Assembly: GCA_944472135.2 (NCBI GenBank)
Contig: OX235270.1
Location: 81,229,168-81,293,167, forward strand
DNA from: Trichobilharzia regenti
Taxonomy: Eukaryota; Platyhelminthes; Trematoda; Strigeidida; Schistosomatidae
Length of the DNA stretch: 64,000 bases
Direction of reading: 5' to 3'
The position numbers and the translations under genes are program-made. Below, piece after piece: positions 35,701 through 50,700 of this stretch; position 1 is the first letter of the stretch, and each line of letters opens with the position of its first letter. A model generated the notes under the pieces. It made no database searches, was not told the origin of the DNA, and saw nothing but the letters and a program-made list of their open reading frames with translations.

Positions 35701-38700
35701 CTGGATAATCTTTTGTTTCACCATCCTTCTATCTTGTATCAGTCTCCACATGTCCGTAGGGAGCCACTGTCTCTTCTTTCTACCTAGAACTTCCATGCAG
35801 GTTTGACTCCACACCGCTTTCAGGCTGTTCCAGGGCTTTTTAACACTGGTCTCATCGCTAGTGTTGATTTGTGTCTCTGTCTTTTTCCTTTTGATTGCAG
35901 TGAAGATGTCCTTTATAGCCTGATCCTTCAGTTTTTCAGTATTAAACTTGGTTTGTGGTCTATCTGCAGCTCCTGTTTCTTTGAAAGTTTTTGATCTGAT
36001 TTGGAGTGTTCCTTGTACGAGATAAGGGTCTGAGCCAGCGTTTGCTCCTCTTCTTACTTTTGTGTCCAGTAAGCTGTGTCTCCACTTCCTTGAGCAGCAT
36101 TGGGAATTAGTCAGTTTGGTTTTTGGTTCACCCGTCTTGTGACACCCATGTGGCTTTGTGGGTATCCTTGTTATAAGTATAAAACTTGGGCTCTGTGGTA
36201 GAGTATAACTCCATTATGGATAAGATTTTATTTTAGTCGTATCAACTTGATATGATTTTGAGCAATAGTTTGTGCTTGAAACGTCATCAGTTCATATAAC
36301 TGTACAACACTGTGTGATTTATCAAAATAAAATCTGCTCTATAATGGGTATTCTTGTGTTTGTTTACGTTGCCAGCAATCACTAGTTCATTAATGGCGCG
36401 GAAGTCAGCGAAGAGTTTTCCATTTTTAATCATCTCTCCGAGAGCTCCTCTACCCATGATGAAATCCCTTCCTGTATTGTCTAGTCCCACTTTGGAGTTC
36501 ATGTCTTCCACGAGGATTTTAATGTCACTGACTGGGGTATTGTCCACCGTTACCTGTCTGTAATAGTCTTCTTTCTTTTCTAGGTCAGCATTGTTTGTGG
36601 GTTCATAGCATTGTATAATTGTCACTTTCATTCCTTTGGAGTTGAATCTGGTGGTCATTATCCTGGGCGAAATCGCCTCTCATTGTATCAGTGCCTTCGT
36701 TGCCTTAGGTGACATTATGATAGCCATATTCTCGGTGAGCTCGTGATTGTCTTCTGGGTGACCGGAGTAGAACACTGATTCTCCCGTTGAAAATTTGGTG
36801 AGTCCACTTCCATTCCACCTGCTTTCACAAATTCCCAGTACTTCAATAACATATCTCTTCATATCACTTGCAATCTGGGCAGCTTTGTCAGTCTCACGCA
36901 TGGCACGGATGTTCCATGTCCCCACACAGACTTTTTCTTTTGTCGCAAAGATAATTGTCGTTCTGAAGTTTCTGTAGAAACTTTGTTTACATGGGGGGGG
37001 TTGTTACATGGATTTATAGTTTACAGACGAGCGACTTTTTGGGTTGCTCCTCTAAGAATCAGGGAAACGAAGAATAAAGCAATCAGAACAACACCTGTCA
37101 AAGAAAAAAATCAACAATAAGAAGGGTAGTGACAACAACAACATAAAAAATCTGTAGCAGTAGCATCACTGTCAAATACAGTTAACAAAAATGATATCAA
37201 AGCGATAGACTCACTGACTTGGGCCAACTCGGATATGTAAATCCAACAAAAAACAAATAATTCCGGCAAATGTCACGAAGTTATTTTCAAAATCAGTTTT
37301 TAGCTACTAATGAGTAGTTCAATCTAGGTAGTTTTTTTTGTAAAGCTACATATTGTTTGGAAACTCTTACACAGTTTTGTTTCATCATAGTTGATTATTC
37401 TACGTATTAAACTGTCGGGTGACATTATGTGGATGCTAGTAAAAAAAGTAGTAGTTGAGTGATTGACTTTCCGAATTTCCGCTTCTTTGCCTTTATATTA
37501 ATCACCAAAGCCACTGAACATGGTTTTTATTTGCAGAGATCGAAAATTACGACATGCACTGGCGTAGATTTTTTTTACTGAGGAATTTGTAACATCTCAT
37601 CAACTAAGGCTTTGAGAGTAAGGTACACAACAGAGGTAACTTCATTTATTGATTTTTTTTTAATTATTACTTTAAATAATTAACCTTCTCTTAACTTTTC
37701 CAACTCTCAAACTGTCGATTTAAGAGGTCAGTTTATATCTCGCAGGATTTTCTCATTCTAAATTATTTTCCTAATTTCTCTACGTGAATTCTAGAACAAG
37801 CTGATGCACTTCCCGGTATGGATAGACTTGAAAGGTCAAGACAGTGTTCCAGAAACAGTACATCACGTGGTAAGTCCTTATTACATATATATAATAGACA
37901 ACCCAAAATATAGCAATGATATTTAAGTGTCTTCTTTTCTATGATAATAATGACACTTAGAAATTAGCATATAATCCGTATATGTACAACTCGTTTTTTA
38001 AAAAAAATAATTGTTTAAGTGAATTATTTCTGTTCTAACCAATCAAAATTCTCATTAAGGCGTGCCGTAGACTATTTTTTTCTTTCTTCTCTCATTTTCT
38101 TAAGTTGTGTTTACACAAAATTATTTCACCCTAGTTGATTATGTTACATTATCAATTCGAAAAGTACAATTAGGCAACCAAATGCGTATGTTCATTAAAT
38201 AAAAGATGACCCACCACTCTTTGCATGAACCTTCATCTTTTCTTCCGATAAAAAAAAATTCACCAAGTGAAGCACATAAATAACTGAAACCTAGAAACGA
38301 CACTCATACTAACAAAGAGATTGCACGGACTCCTTATACAGTGGTAGAAGTTACTAATATTTAAGAATCACACAACATAAAAAAAGATAATGGAAATGAA
38401 GTTGGTGGCTTGAAACATGATCAAAAATGGGTGAAAAAGTAATAGAGAATAATGAACGTTCCCTTTTTTTTTGAATGCTCTTAATAAATATGCGTACTTG
38501 TTCTTATGATGCTGTCTCTCAATGTGTCTATATCTGTTGTGTGTTTTTTTTCACTGCTTTATTGTGATGCGTCTTTTGCTGTTTAATAAGAGTAGTAATA
38601 ATAATTATATCAGTGCAATAGTATCACGTTTACTTTCATTTAAAGAGCCAAGTTATACCAATGAGAGAAATCAAATTGGAATGTCAAATAAAATAGCGGA

Positions 38701-41700
38701 AGGAAAAAACTCATTTGATTGGAAAACTTGTTTATTTTTCCACTAATCTCTTTTTTTTTAATCGTCCTCTTAGCTGAATGCCTTGTTTATTGTTTACATA
38801 TCTCGTGGTTAAGTTTCTCTAATTAGCATTTCACTATTAGTAGAATAAATTTATTTGATAAAACACAGTGTGATACAGTTTTATTTATTCCCCAGGTGTT
38901 CTATCAAATAATAAAAAATAATTCTGTTATGGATTTCTTACTGTCTGAGTTTCGACAGTTGCGATAAGGACGCAAATGTTCCTAATAAAAATAAACACAG
39001 AAGTACAGCAGCTCCAGTTGCCACACTCCATCTGGCACAAAAAGATAGGAAAAAAAGAGATTCAAAAGATTGATTACTGAACAAAGAATATTCTTTTCGA
39101 TAACTTTATCATCAGGTTCTACAGTTACATATCCGTAATAATGAAAGAATGTTTGTTATTGACAACATTATTGGATTTTAAAGAATAACATGAAATCATT
39201 GACATCAGAATTCCAAAAGTTATTTGCAAATAGATTTTTTAATAGATTATAGTCGAAATTTCAAAAGAAGCGCAATGAACAGAAATGTAAGAAAGAATAG
39301 TAACACTTGGAGAACATTAAAGTTTAGAGTGTATGGGAGATCACAAAGGGTTAATGCGTTAGCGTCATTTAGAACGACTTTAAGCCATATTGCCAGTAGT
39401 CTTCAGCCGTTAGTTCTAGGTACCGCAAAACTTCCGATCAGGCAGCCTACACCTTTCTACGCGGCTCGAACCAGCTGTCAAAAGTTTTAAGAGCTGATGC
39501 CAGGCTTTGGTTCAACCACATCTAATTCTTCCCCAACCTAATCTCCTCCTGATGAAAAAGGTTGTGGCTCTTCATGCATATAACACGTAGCCTAACCTTA
39601 TCGACTGACCAGTACACTCTCTTTCTGGCCTAAAGCATCGACGTTGCTTCTTAACATCACGTAGTCTGCTCATGATTATTAAACCTAGAACATTAATCAT
39701 TCATCTCTGAAGAAACAAAGAAGACAGAGGGCATAAAAATACCTAGCTGATATTAACAAGCACCAACCAGTATCAGAGGGAGAAATTTGAAGGAGGTCGC
39801 CAGTCTAACCTATCTAGGCATCATCATCGTTTCAGCTACTGGCAGCACGCAGGAGAATGTCAAAGCTAGGGTCGGAAAATTAAGACAGACATTACCGTGA
39901 AATTGGTGTTGAAATCTGCTCCAATCAGCGATAAGAACAAGTTTAGAATTTTCAACACTAATGTCAAGTTAGTCAGTGTTTTTTATATTCATCAGAGACT
40001 AGGTGTTTCACCAAAAGCATTTTGAACAGGCTTCAGACTTTTATAAAGAGCTGTCTTCTCTTGCTCCGTACTGAAAATTAGATGGCCAGGCAGAAATCAT
40101 AGATTTCCACTTTACCACGCTACCCATATGCCACTCTTATAGCATTTCTCCCTGTTGGTCGACTGTTTGTATTCTATACTTTTTCGTTCAGTCCTCATAC
40201 ATTCAAGGTTGTCAATTAATCGTAATATTAATACAATTAATAATGTTATAAATTTTATAATAAAATATTTTGTTTTGATACTCTTATTGTCTCAGAAACT
40301 TCTTAGTAGACGCTTTTTTATCAGAAATAGAAATTCTTAGATTGTGAAGTAAATAGCTATGCTTTATGTTTAAGATTTACTGATGACTTGTTTTTGATAC
40401 CATCCTGTACAAATGAGTAAAACTTACATTTTGTTCTTGATGATAAAATTTCCTCATTATTTAGGTATGCCTTATTGATCCTAACACTGACCCATTATGG
40501 AAAGAATTAATGAAAACTAATAAGCATATTCAAACTGATGGTGTTCACATGAAAGATCAACTAAGTCCCAATTTGAATTCACCAGGTAAATATTGTATAA
40601 GAACGAAATAATTATTCCATACTGGTATATTTGTAAAACTCAGACACTATGGTAGTACATAATGTGTATTATTTACCAGCTGACATTTTGAACTCAGTTT
40701 ATTATTTACGATCATGTCAGTTGTATTTTATGCTGGCCCTGATCGTAACTGTTAAAATTGACTTCAGCTATTTTAAAAGCGTATATCTGTGGTGTCAATT
40801 AGTGGCAGTTAAAAACCCAGAACACTTCCAATTTATGCTGTAGGTCTAATTCGCCTACCTCAATACCGTATATTTTGTGGTTGTTTGTAAGCCTAAAACA
40901 TCCACCAGTAAAGCAAACTACTTGTCAACATTTTTTAGTTACAACTGTCATTTAGTTGATGACATTTCGTGGTATCAATCAGTTTTGCTATAGTGAATTA
41001 AAGCGTATAGTTGAAAACTTTGTAAGGCGATAATGCTGCATTGTTCCATTCATAGAGAATTCTTATTTCTGTTATCTTTAAAAACACCTTAACGTTTACA
41101 ATTATTGTGTGTTGCGTTTTATCTTTACGGTTTGCTTTTTCAACAGAAGTTTTCTCAGAAGCTGTAAAACTATTGAAGGGTGAATATGTTATTCGTGCCA
41201 TCAAGCAACAAAATATGGATCGTGCCTTAATCTTTTGTCGCACTAAACTAGACTGTGACAATCTGGAACAGTATTTCATCTCCATGGGTGGTGGTAAGTC
41301 GACTATGTTGTTGTTGTGTTTTTTTAGTACCGCCGCTTTTATCTGTCAATCGTCGTTAGAGAGCATGTATACAAGGCATACCACTTTCACTTATGACACA
41401 TCGCGTCGGTGGCACAGTGGTTAGGACTCTCGCCGACCATGCACATGGTCCGGGGTTCGAGCCCTCGCCGACGCACACCTGATGTCTTTGGTTGGCCTGC
41501 AAAATTTGGGCCACCGATATCCACGCTGAAAATTCCATACTTGTACCAAAAATACAGTGTGGAATCAAGCTGTAATCAAAAAAAAAAATAAATAATTAGG
41601 CATCTTATGTGTGTGTGGGCAACACTTTTTGAGACTAACACTACAGTTTAACATGCTATTTTACTTACTGTGGTGATATTTTAGCTAGTTTGCCATCACA

Positions 41701-44700
41701 CCTGACTATTGTTCAGGTTTCCACGGGAAAATACTGATACACAACTTGGAGAGAACATTTTAAGCAGAAGAGCTTGTCACTTGTATCTAGGATGTACTGA
41801 ATACAATGACTTAGGACTGTTAGATGATATAATGCCAGTTAAGATAAAAGTGGAATACCTAATTGTGGTTTTATAATCCAAACGATCAGTTGCTGTGATT
41901 GCGAAAGCACTTCTCGTATGTCAGTTAATGGATAACACCTGAGCTTTTTTATTATCATCAAAACATGTAACTGAAGCCTGAATATACTATTTAAAGGAAC
42001 AGTATTACAAATCTGTGGTTTAATTGATTGTATCCGGATTAAGGTGAAAAGCATCGTAAAAAAGGAAAAGTACCAAAATTATTTTTTTAAATTTACAAAG
42101 ATTTTTCAGCAGTTTTATGTTTTTTGAGATCGGTGTGATAATGGTCTTTAAATTGCGATAGTAATTATTAATGCCTTTGGAGTGACTTCATTGCACTTCC
42201 ATGAGATGGAGTAAATTTATGTGATAAAACCACAGTGTTATACAGTATTATTTACTGATTATGTTTCGAGCACAATTCATCGCTCATAATCATACCAAGG
42301 CGATATAATGTGATTGTGATATGCTCGAAACGTCATCAGTAAATAATACTGTATCACTGAGTGATTTTACCACATAAATTTACTCCGATGGATTATAATC
42401 CATCAAATTGCCCAAGTTGTATTCTTACTTCAATGCTCTGTTTGATAAATTAATGATAAGCAATGAAGGGAAAAATGAGAGTGGATTTCATACTAGACTG
42501 AAAACTTATCCTCATTCACATTTTTAGGGACTTCTGTGGTTTGTTTATATTGCAATAAGATTTGCGTCGACGAATCCAATTTGAATAGGTACTATAATAA
42601 AAAGCAGCGTATAATAACATACCGCGCGAATCTTCTTTATTAAATAAACGGGAGTTTTGTCTGTGTTTTGGATATAAATTACTGGATTTTATAAACTTTG
42701 CCAATACTACTTTAGGTAATTAAAATTCTGTGGTCTGTTTAATTTGTAAAGTGGCTAAGCCAGTTAGCCAAGTTTCTTATTGTTTTTTATTAGCACATCT
42801 GTTCTTTATTAATGTGATTTTAAATTTTGTCGTCTTACTCCTCTAAACAGGCCCTAACCGTCGTGACTCTCAATTCAGTTGTGTTTGCCTCCACAGTGAT
42901 CGAAGTCCACCTGAACGCAAAGCAAACTTACAAAAATTCAAGGTATGTTTTATTGCTAAACTTTTCTGTTAAGGAGAACTCTTGTACGACTATTTATTAG
43001 TGTAAAATAGACTTAAGTCAATGCGAAAACTGGCGCGGAATTATGCTCCTGTCCATCCCAAGCAAAACACTAAGCCGCATCATCCTGGAGAGAATCAAAC
43101 ATGCCCTGGATGAAAAACTCCGACCGGAACAAGCTGGATTTAGGAGAAACAAGTCATGTATTGATCAAATCACCACTCTACGGATCATCATTGAGCAAAG
43201 CTTGGAATGGCAGTCAGCTCTCTATCTCAACTTCATTGACTTTGAAAAGGCCTTCAGCAGACAGCGTCGATCGAGCAGTGATTCGGAAACTACCTCAATA
43301 CTACGGGGTCCCATCGACAATTATACATCTCATCCAACAGTTATATGACACTGCTGCATGCCAAGTAATCCACAACGGGAAATTTACAGAAGCCTTCAAA
43401 GTGGGGCAGGAGTGGGGCAAGACCGTCTACTATCGCCAATGATCTTCCTGATTGCAGTAGATTGGATAATGCGACAGACAACAGGCAATGAGGAAACAGA
43501 CATAAAATGGACTCACACAAAAACTTGGAGGATCTGGACTTCGCCGATGATATATGCCTGATTTCCCACAAATTGGAAGATATGCAAGTGAAAAGCAACA
43601 AGCTGGCAGAAGAAGCATCAAAGATAAGACTTCAAGTGAACATAGATAAAACAGAGGTGATGAAGATTCCTGGCCAACAACAACAACAACAACAGATAAG
43701 AATCAGCATAGATGTGAGAAGTCTGGAAGAAACAACATCACTTACCTACCGATCTGGGAAGCATCGTTTCAACTACAGGCGGGCGGAACTGACGCGGACA
43801 TCAAAGCCAGAATCGGAAAAGCAAGACTAGCTTTCATTACCCTTAAGTCTTTATGGAGGCCAACATCACTCGGCATCAAAAATAAGATGCTGATTTTCAA
43901 CTCCAATGTGAAGTCAGCGCTACTTTACGGATGGATCAGAGACTTGGCCAGCGCGTCATAAAGAGCATCTCAAACAAACTTCAGACCTTCATTAATAGTT
44001 GTCTCTGCTCTATACTCAAGAGCAGATGGCCAGAAAAGATCGGCAACAAAGATCTCTGGGAGCGAACCAACACAGCAGGAACCGATTGTGAAACAAATAG
44101 GCAGGAAGAAATGGAGATGGATTGGCCATACACTGAGGAAACTATCAAATGACATCACTAGACAAGCCAGGAGATGGAAGCATATGGGCAGACCTGGAGC
44201 GGAGTGAAGAAGTTGGCGGAAAACAGAAGGCATTGGAGACGCGCAGCTGAAGCCCTATGTTCCTCTAGGAATTAAAGGATATAATAATAATAGTAATAAA
44301 TTCTACGGCGTTCTTTATATGCTCATTGAAGTTTACATTCTTTTTTCTCCAGAATGGGGATGTTCGTTTCCTTATATGTACAGATGTTGCTGCACGTGGT
44401 ATCGATATAGCTGGTCTACCGTACGGTAAGTAGATAATAAATACGAATACCTCTGTTTTCAAGATAATAATGCCAATTACTTGAACTGTCTATTTCTATA
44501 ATTTCGTTAATAACGGAATTACTAAATAACAACTTGAATTTCAGGGCAATTTCATTTTAAATATACCATACCTACATAGCCTAGTCGGTGGAACAGTCGA
44601 TTTTTGTATTCCACTCTTAACGTAGGTATCGGTTCACTCATTTTATATAACAGGATAAAGACTATCTAATATAAAATGAGTGGTAATTAAGACCTAATAT

Positions 44701-47700
44701 GAAACATTATTTCATAAATCACTCTTTTTTGTTTGCATTCACAAAGGTAGACCTGTGTGTCCATGATATGACTTCACTATGGTAAACAGAAACATACAGG
44801 AGGAAGAGCTATTACATGGTGAATATTTAGAATTTTACAGATCTAGGAGATCGCAAATAGTGCCAGCCACTAGTTATTAGAGTCTCGATCACTCCTAGCC
44901 AAGCAGTCTGTTTCTCGTTTGGATCAAATTAATACTCAAATATGTCATCGATTTATGGCATCCTTTGATTTAGCCATAACTAACCCTTTGACCCACAATT
45001 TCTCCAGTTAACATACTATGAATAGAGACTCAGTACCCAAGTGAGAACGACAAATTTGTTCTCTGAACTTGGTAGTTTTCTGCTATCTGATTAGTCAGAA
45101 CAAAACACGTAGTTCGGTGAAGAGTCTCTTTTCGGCGATTTCATTTTCTTAGATGTATAGTCACAAATATACATACTTTTAGGTTATTTTGTATGCGTGT
45201 GTACATTAAGTTTGTCAAACAAAAGTACAATCGGTTATGGTTATTTCAACTAAATTGGGTGAGAATTAGTAAGTCTTGGTTGGGGCTACGTAATACGAAA
45301 ACGGTCAAGAAAATTGGGCGTTAATGAAACTAGAGTGGTAACAAAGGTGATGAGTTGTCACACTGACTTGTTAAAGAGGATTTACGTAACAATATGAGTA
45401 GTGTGACGATTGAGTTCTACTCAGTATGCACATAAGAAAAGTAGAGAATATGAAATTACATAAGAGTTCTAAATGAATACATGAATTATAAGCAATGAGA
45501 GAAACAGGCAAGCAGACAAAATTAAGTCATCAAAAATCAACAAAGTTTTTACCATGATAGTGAAAGTGGTTGAGTAATTTGCATGCACAGCTCCGGTTTT
45601 TCTGTGTGAATGGCCTGAGCTTGGGCGATACAAAGAAGAAGAAACCGTATTGCGTTTAATAGGTTATTCTTGACTCTGTAGATTACTTTGAAGGAGGCGT
45701 TTGCTGAGATGAAATGATCACTGTTAACCAGGTGTCCAATTATCGCACTCCTTGGAGCACTACTATTACTTTTGCGCAACCATGCTGGATAGTGCTCTTG
45801 AAATCTCTTGGGCAAGATGCGCGTCAAGCGACCAATGTACCTGGCTCCACAGCAGCAGGTGAACGGATATTTACACACAGAAGTGGTCACATGCGGGATC
45901 TTGTCCTTAGTGCTTCTGCAGATCAGTGGGTGACTGGAGAACTCTGTTTTTAGCTTTGCTGCAAAGAATGTTCTTCTCAGAGATGATGCGATCCTTCTCT
46001 TGAGAATATCTCTTGTTGAATCTCCCTTGAAATCCAAGTTCATGTAGAGTTTCTTTTTCTCCGCAAGTGAATTTTCCTTCCTCCAAATTCTTGGTGTGAT
46101 ATTTTAATCGATGAATCCTAATGGGTATCCATTGTGGATGAAGATTTCTTTCAAAATATCTAATTCTGTTTCTAGAGCATCGTCTGCTGAACTTTTCAGC
46201 AGTTCAAACGTGTAGCCGTACGTGTAATAAAACTATGACCATTATTTCAAAGTGAACATATTGCCATACATTCACTGGCTCAAAATCGAATGTTCTATAC
46301 ATCTCAGTGTTTATCAATTCTGTTTATAGCCCGATTATTTAATGTCATCATCCAGTAATCTGGAAGTGATAAGTTACACCTTAGAAACCCAAACTAGGGC
46401 TTTTCCAAATCGACTCCAATGTTTGTAACTCGTAAACAGAGAATAGATATTTCTTCTTGAGATTGTTGATTAGGTAATCGTTTCACGGGTTCTGTTGTTT
46501 CGAAGGTTATATAGAGTGATATTAAATTTCTGCTTTTATTTAAATAAATATTTAATATACAGCGAGTTTGGATATGGTAGTAGACGAAGTTTAACGTTTC
46601 ATTAAATGTATACACTGAAGTGTAAATCAGATTATACTTTCTTTGTAAATGTGTTTCCCCTGTACCACTATATTTTAAAGTAGAACTGCAAACAACTGTC
46701 TTATCAGGCTGCTTACGTGTAATATCGGCTTCATCTGTAGTCGCCAAGAATAATTATCTAATTGGGCAGTTATTCTAAACTGCGTTTTTATTGCCTCTCT
46801 TGGAATAATGCAAAAAGAGCGTTTGCAAGATAATGTCATCTCGTGTTCATTTCATATGTGATGCAGTTAAACTGGATACAAGCAAAACAAATAATCTAAA
46901 TATAAATGTTAACGTGTAGATTGATTTTTATCATAGTTTTCGTCGTCATAATACAGAATGTAGGGAAAAAAAATATTCAACATCTTATGCACTTATCATA
47001 GATCACAGAAACATGCATTTATAAACGGGAGGGGGGAGATCTTAAGGATTGGGCAAGAAATTTTTTAGATACACCTGCGATTTGTTACGTAATTCGCATA
47101 TATCCATACTGCTGTGTGTTGAATATATATTTAATATCTGTGTAACTAAAGAGCATCTAGTGAAATAATAGTGAAGTTTTATTCAACCACTGCTTTGTGT
47201 GCCACTTTTCTAAATTCATACAAGAAAATAAATATTCCTAACTTCGGTGTTAGGTTTAATTTCGGTTGTATTCATATGACGCTTTGCACATCAATTTCAA
47301 CTGCAGATATTAATTTTGAATATTGCATGTCGTTGAATCTTGCTTTCATTAGGTGCAATGAAAGGATGAATTGGTTGGAGAATAATTTTTTGTGAAATCT
47401 GTGTTTTTGCAGACTTGTAAAACGCGATTGTTTAAGCCGTAATTTGTAACATAATGGATGGACATCAGAGTGTGTGTGTGTGTGTGTGTGTGTGTAACTG
47501 GATACCTAAACTAGTGAGCTGCACCTTAATTTTATGCAGTATCTATTCATCCGACTGAAATACTTGATACTTTGAAGCTTTTCGATAGTCATATAATTAG
47601 GTAAGACACGCTAAATGTATTTCAACATGTGTCACCGTTATTGCAGGCTAAAACAGCCTTTCAGCTTAGCGACCATCCTCTATGTTTTACTGTGGATCTA

Positions 47701-50700
47701 ACTCCAGTGGTGTTGATTCTAATCCATTATGGTTATAAGTGGCTGCAATATAATAAACGTAACATTGAACTCAACCACTCATGAGACAGTCCTTGGAATC
47801 ATCGACTGTTTTTTTGATGTATAGGATAATGTAAGCTACTCGATTAAGATAGAATAAACAGCATATAACTCCTTGTCAAAGGTTACCGATTGTTGCAGCA
47901 GAGAGATGTATTCATGCTTCAGCCTCATCTTAACCAGAATATCACTTTTCCTTTTTTCACTTCACCATAGTGCAAAATAACTGAAGTTTCTATTAAAATA
48001 AATTTCATCATTTGACGTTTTGTCTGATACCTAATTCGACTTCTAGCGTAGGCGTGACTAGACTCTCTGTGGGGAAGTAATCATATGATTATGGACAATG
48101 AATTATTCTAGAAATGTCATCCAGTAAATAATAGCACATACATCACCATGTACTTTATCAAACAAATCTTGTAAATAAGGTCTTAACTTGTCTTTTGTAT
48201 ACTGATATATATGTATATATATATATATATATAATAGGAGCTAGTGGTGGTCTTTGGCGTCATCCAATGCTGTTATTTTCAACTTCATCTTTAGGCTAAT
48301 GTATTGCGTAATCCGCTCATATTTTATTTTTGTTCATTAAGGGTTCTAGTTAAGCATAATAAAATGTCATTTTTAAAATACATTTGGCTGTGTACTTTAC
48401 ATATCTCTGAAGGAATACACTAATTACTAGACATTCAAGTCCTTTAATTTTCTTTTTCATTAAAATACAGTTCTACTGTAATCGGCTTGTATTTTGCAAC
48501 AAATATTAATTGTCGTGTTTCGAAGATAATCTGTTTTGATGCATGTTTATTCTTTCATCCTATGCAGTGATAAATGTTACATTACCGGATGAAAAACAAA
48601 ACTATGTCCATAGAATTGGTCGTGTAGGCCGAGCTGAAAGGTTAGTTTGTCAATATTGTATGTGTAAACTATATTTCTTCCATTTGTGTGTAGGGACCTT
48701 GGTAATATTTCACCAGTTATATATACATATGATACAGGTTGTACCTACTATCTTTAGGCATGTCTACATTAAGTGGTATCTGTCACGGATTTCTGCTTTC
48801 TTTATCTCTATTCAATTGTATTACTGATACATGTAGTTTTATCTCGGTCTTCCCATCGACAATCTCTTGGAATATTCTTGAAGGAAGATACTGACAAGGT
48901 TCGGAGTTATCTGACCGATGTGATGGCTGTATTTCCTTTCTTTCACAGGAAAACTGGTGCCTTAGAGCCTTAAAGACTGCTAAAAACGAAGTGTTATAGT
49001 TCAAAGAATGTTTCACTTAAGCCCTGGTAATTCGATGGCTCAAGAAATTGAAGACTCGTTCGGCTTCATCTGATTGCATTACTTTTGGCAGTGGTAACAC
49101 AACCAATTACACTATTCAAGGTTTTACAACGAAAAATACCACTGTGTAGATGAACCCAGCGAAACTGCTCAACAGATGATTCGAAGTTTTGTGTACTGTA
49201 TAGCAATGCATTATATCTGAAAATTGTGTTTTGAAACGAAAGCACTGCCCGATTTTGTTTTAAATGTTAGGCTATACGCATAGCTCCACTCAAGGGAGAT
49301 AATCTATCCAATAGATTATCGTCACCCTTTGACAGATTCTGGAACATAGGCATACTCACCGGCGTCCAAAAATCGTTATATTTCTTGACCTAAGGGTGGC
49401 ATTTGATTATGTCGACCGAGAGGTACTCTGGCGATGCTTGGCTGTAGAGGGGATGCCGAGAAAATACATTGCACTGATCGATGTACTCTACTCGAACTCA
49501 TGCAGTCAGCCAGGTGAGAGCTTACGGCGATTTGTCATATGAAGTGGTGGCCGTCGGGGATGCCAACCATTCCCATTTCTTTTCAATTTTATCATATATG
49601 TACTAACGGAATTCTTCCTTACTCATTTCAGAGACTCAGGGATTGACTTTTTACTAGGGAATAATCTCGTTGACTTAGAATATGCAGATGATTAGTCCTC
49701 CCTCCTAGGTAAAGACGCTGACAATATGTTGTTTTCTGAACACCTTGAGGAGCAGCAATCTTCGAATGTTTGGCATGTGATTCGCTCTTGCTGTCAAATG
49801 TATGATGGTGTTACGGGACTGGACTACATCGACTCACTTCTAGCTTAAAGATAGGCAGGAGTGAAGTGGTGGGGCGTGTTGACCACTTCACTTATTCGGA
49901 AGTTTCATCAACCAGTGCCAATGGGTTGATCGCTGACGAAATCTCAGCACAGATACAGAAGGCTCGCTTGGCTTATGTCAGTTTTTGCCGTCTCTGGCGT
50001 AGACGTGATATCCGGCTGGTTATCGACCAAAGGACGTTTGTACTGCTCAGCAGTCCACTCCGTCATCCTTTGTAGCTGTGAGACCTGCCCACTGAGAGTG
50101 GGGGACATCAAAAGGCTAGCTATCTGATCATAGTTTTCTGCGTTCTATCTCCCATGTGAAGCTGTATAATAGGGTGAGCAACATTGAGGTTAGGCGTCAA
50201 GTGCTAAGTAGGTGGGAGGGGAAATCAATAGATGAGGTTGTGAAGCAGTTACATCGACTGGGATGGTTAGGACATGTGTTACACATGCCTAACCATCGCC
50301 TTCCTCGATGGGCAATGCTAGGTGACATAGGGTCAAGTTGAAAAAGAGCCACTGGTGGTCAAACCAAACCACGGCTTCATCAGTCACGTTGGTTTAAGCC
50401 ACGTAGGAAGCTGTAGACTGGCTTCCTGGTTGGAGTCCTCGGGACGGTAAAAACCAATGGCTGGAGGCAATTAGTGATATGTCTCAAAATCGTTCTCAAT
50501 GGCGCAAATGCATCCACTCCTTGTAACTTATAATACCAATAAAACTAAATTGTTCCTCACTATTACCATTCTTTTTGCCTCATATCTCTGTTTTCTATCG
50601 TTATTTTGCATTTCTTTTTACTTTCTTCCCTTGCTGGGTGTGCTACATGGAGTGTGGCGACTCGAACTTCTGCACATTGGTGCAAAGTTCTATGTTAAAA

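Larger units (their letters stand above)
33575..37000 (-). mobile_element. RTE (SR2-like) retrotransposon, near full length
   Basis: The longest RTE copy here, antisense within DDX1 intron 8. In the - direction: AP-type endonuclease ([34 protein letters not shown] near 36920-36680; then [17 protein letters not shown] at 36658-36287), linker, RT ([61 protein letters not shown]), and C-terminal [18 protein letters not shown]. It ends with the ...CSTRN-type tail and (ATA)n near 33575. It is interrupted by a fold-back element (36185-36342) and a 243-bp insertion (34599-34841), plus several frameshifts. Not active. Confidence 0.88.

Noticed and set aside
41403..41475. tRNA gene on the + strand
   Set aside because: The anticodon arm is a palindrome and the segment continues into the SINE family 1 tail.
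46394..46747. 117-codon - strand frame in DDX1 intron 13
   Set aside because: It opens with TTG just after a stop, has no ATG, no known family and no promoter context, so a chance frame is more likely.
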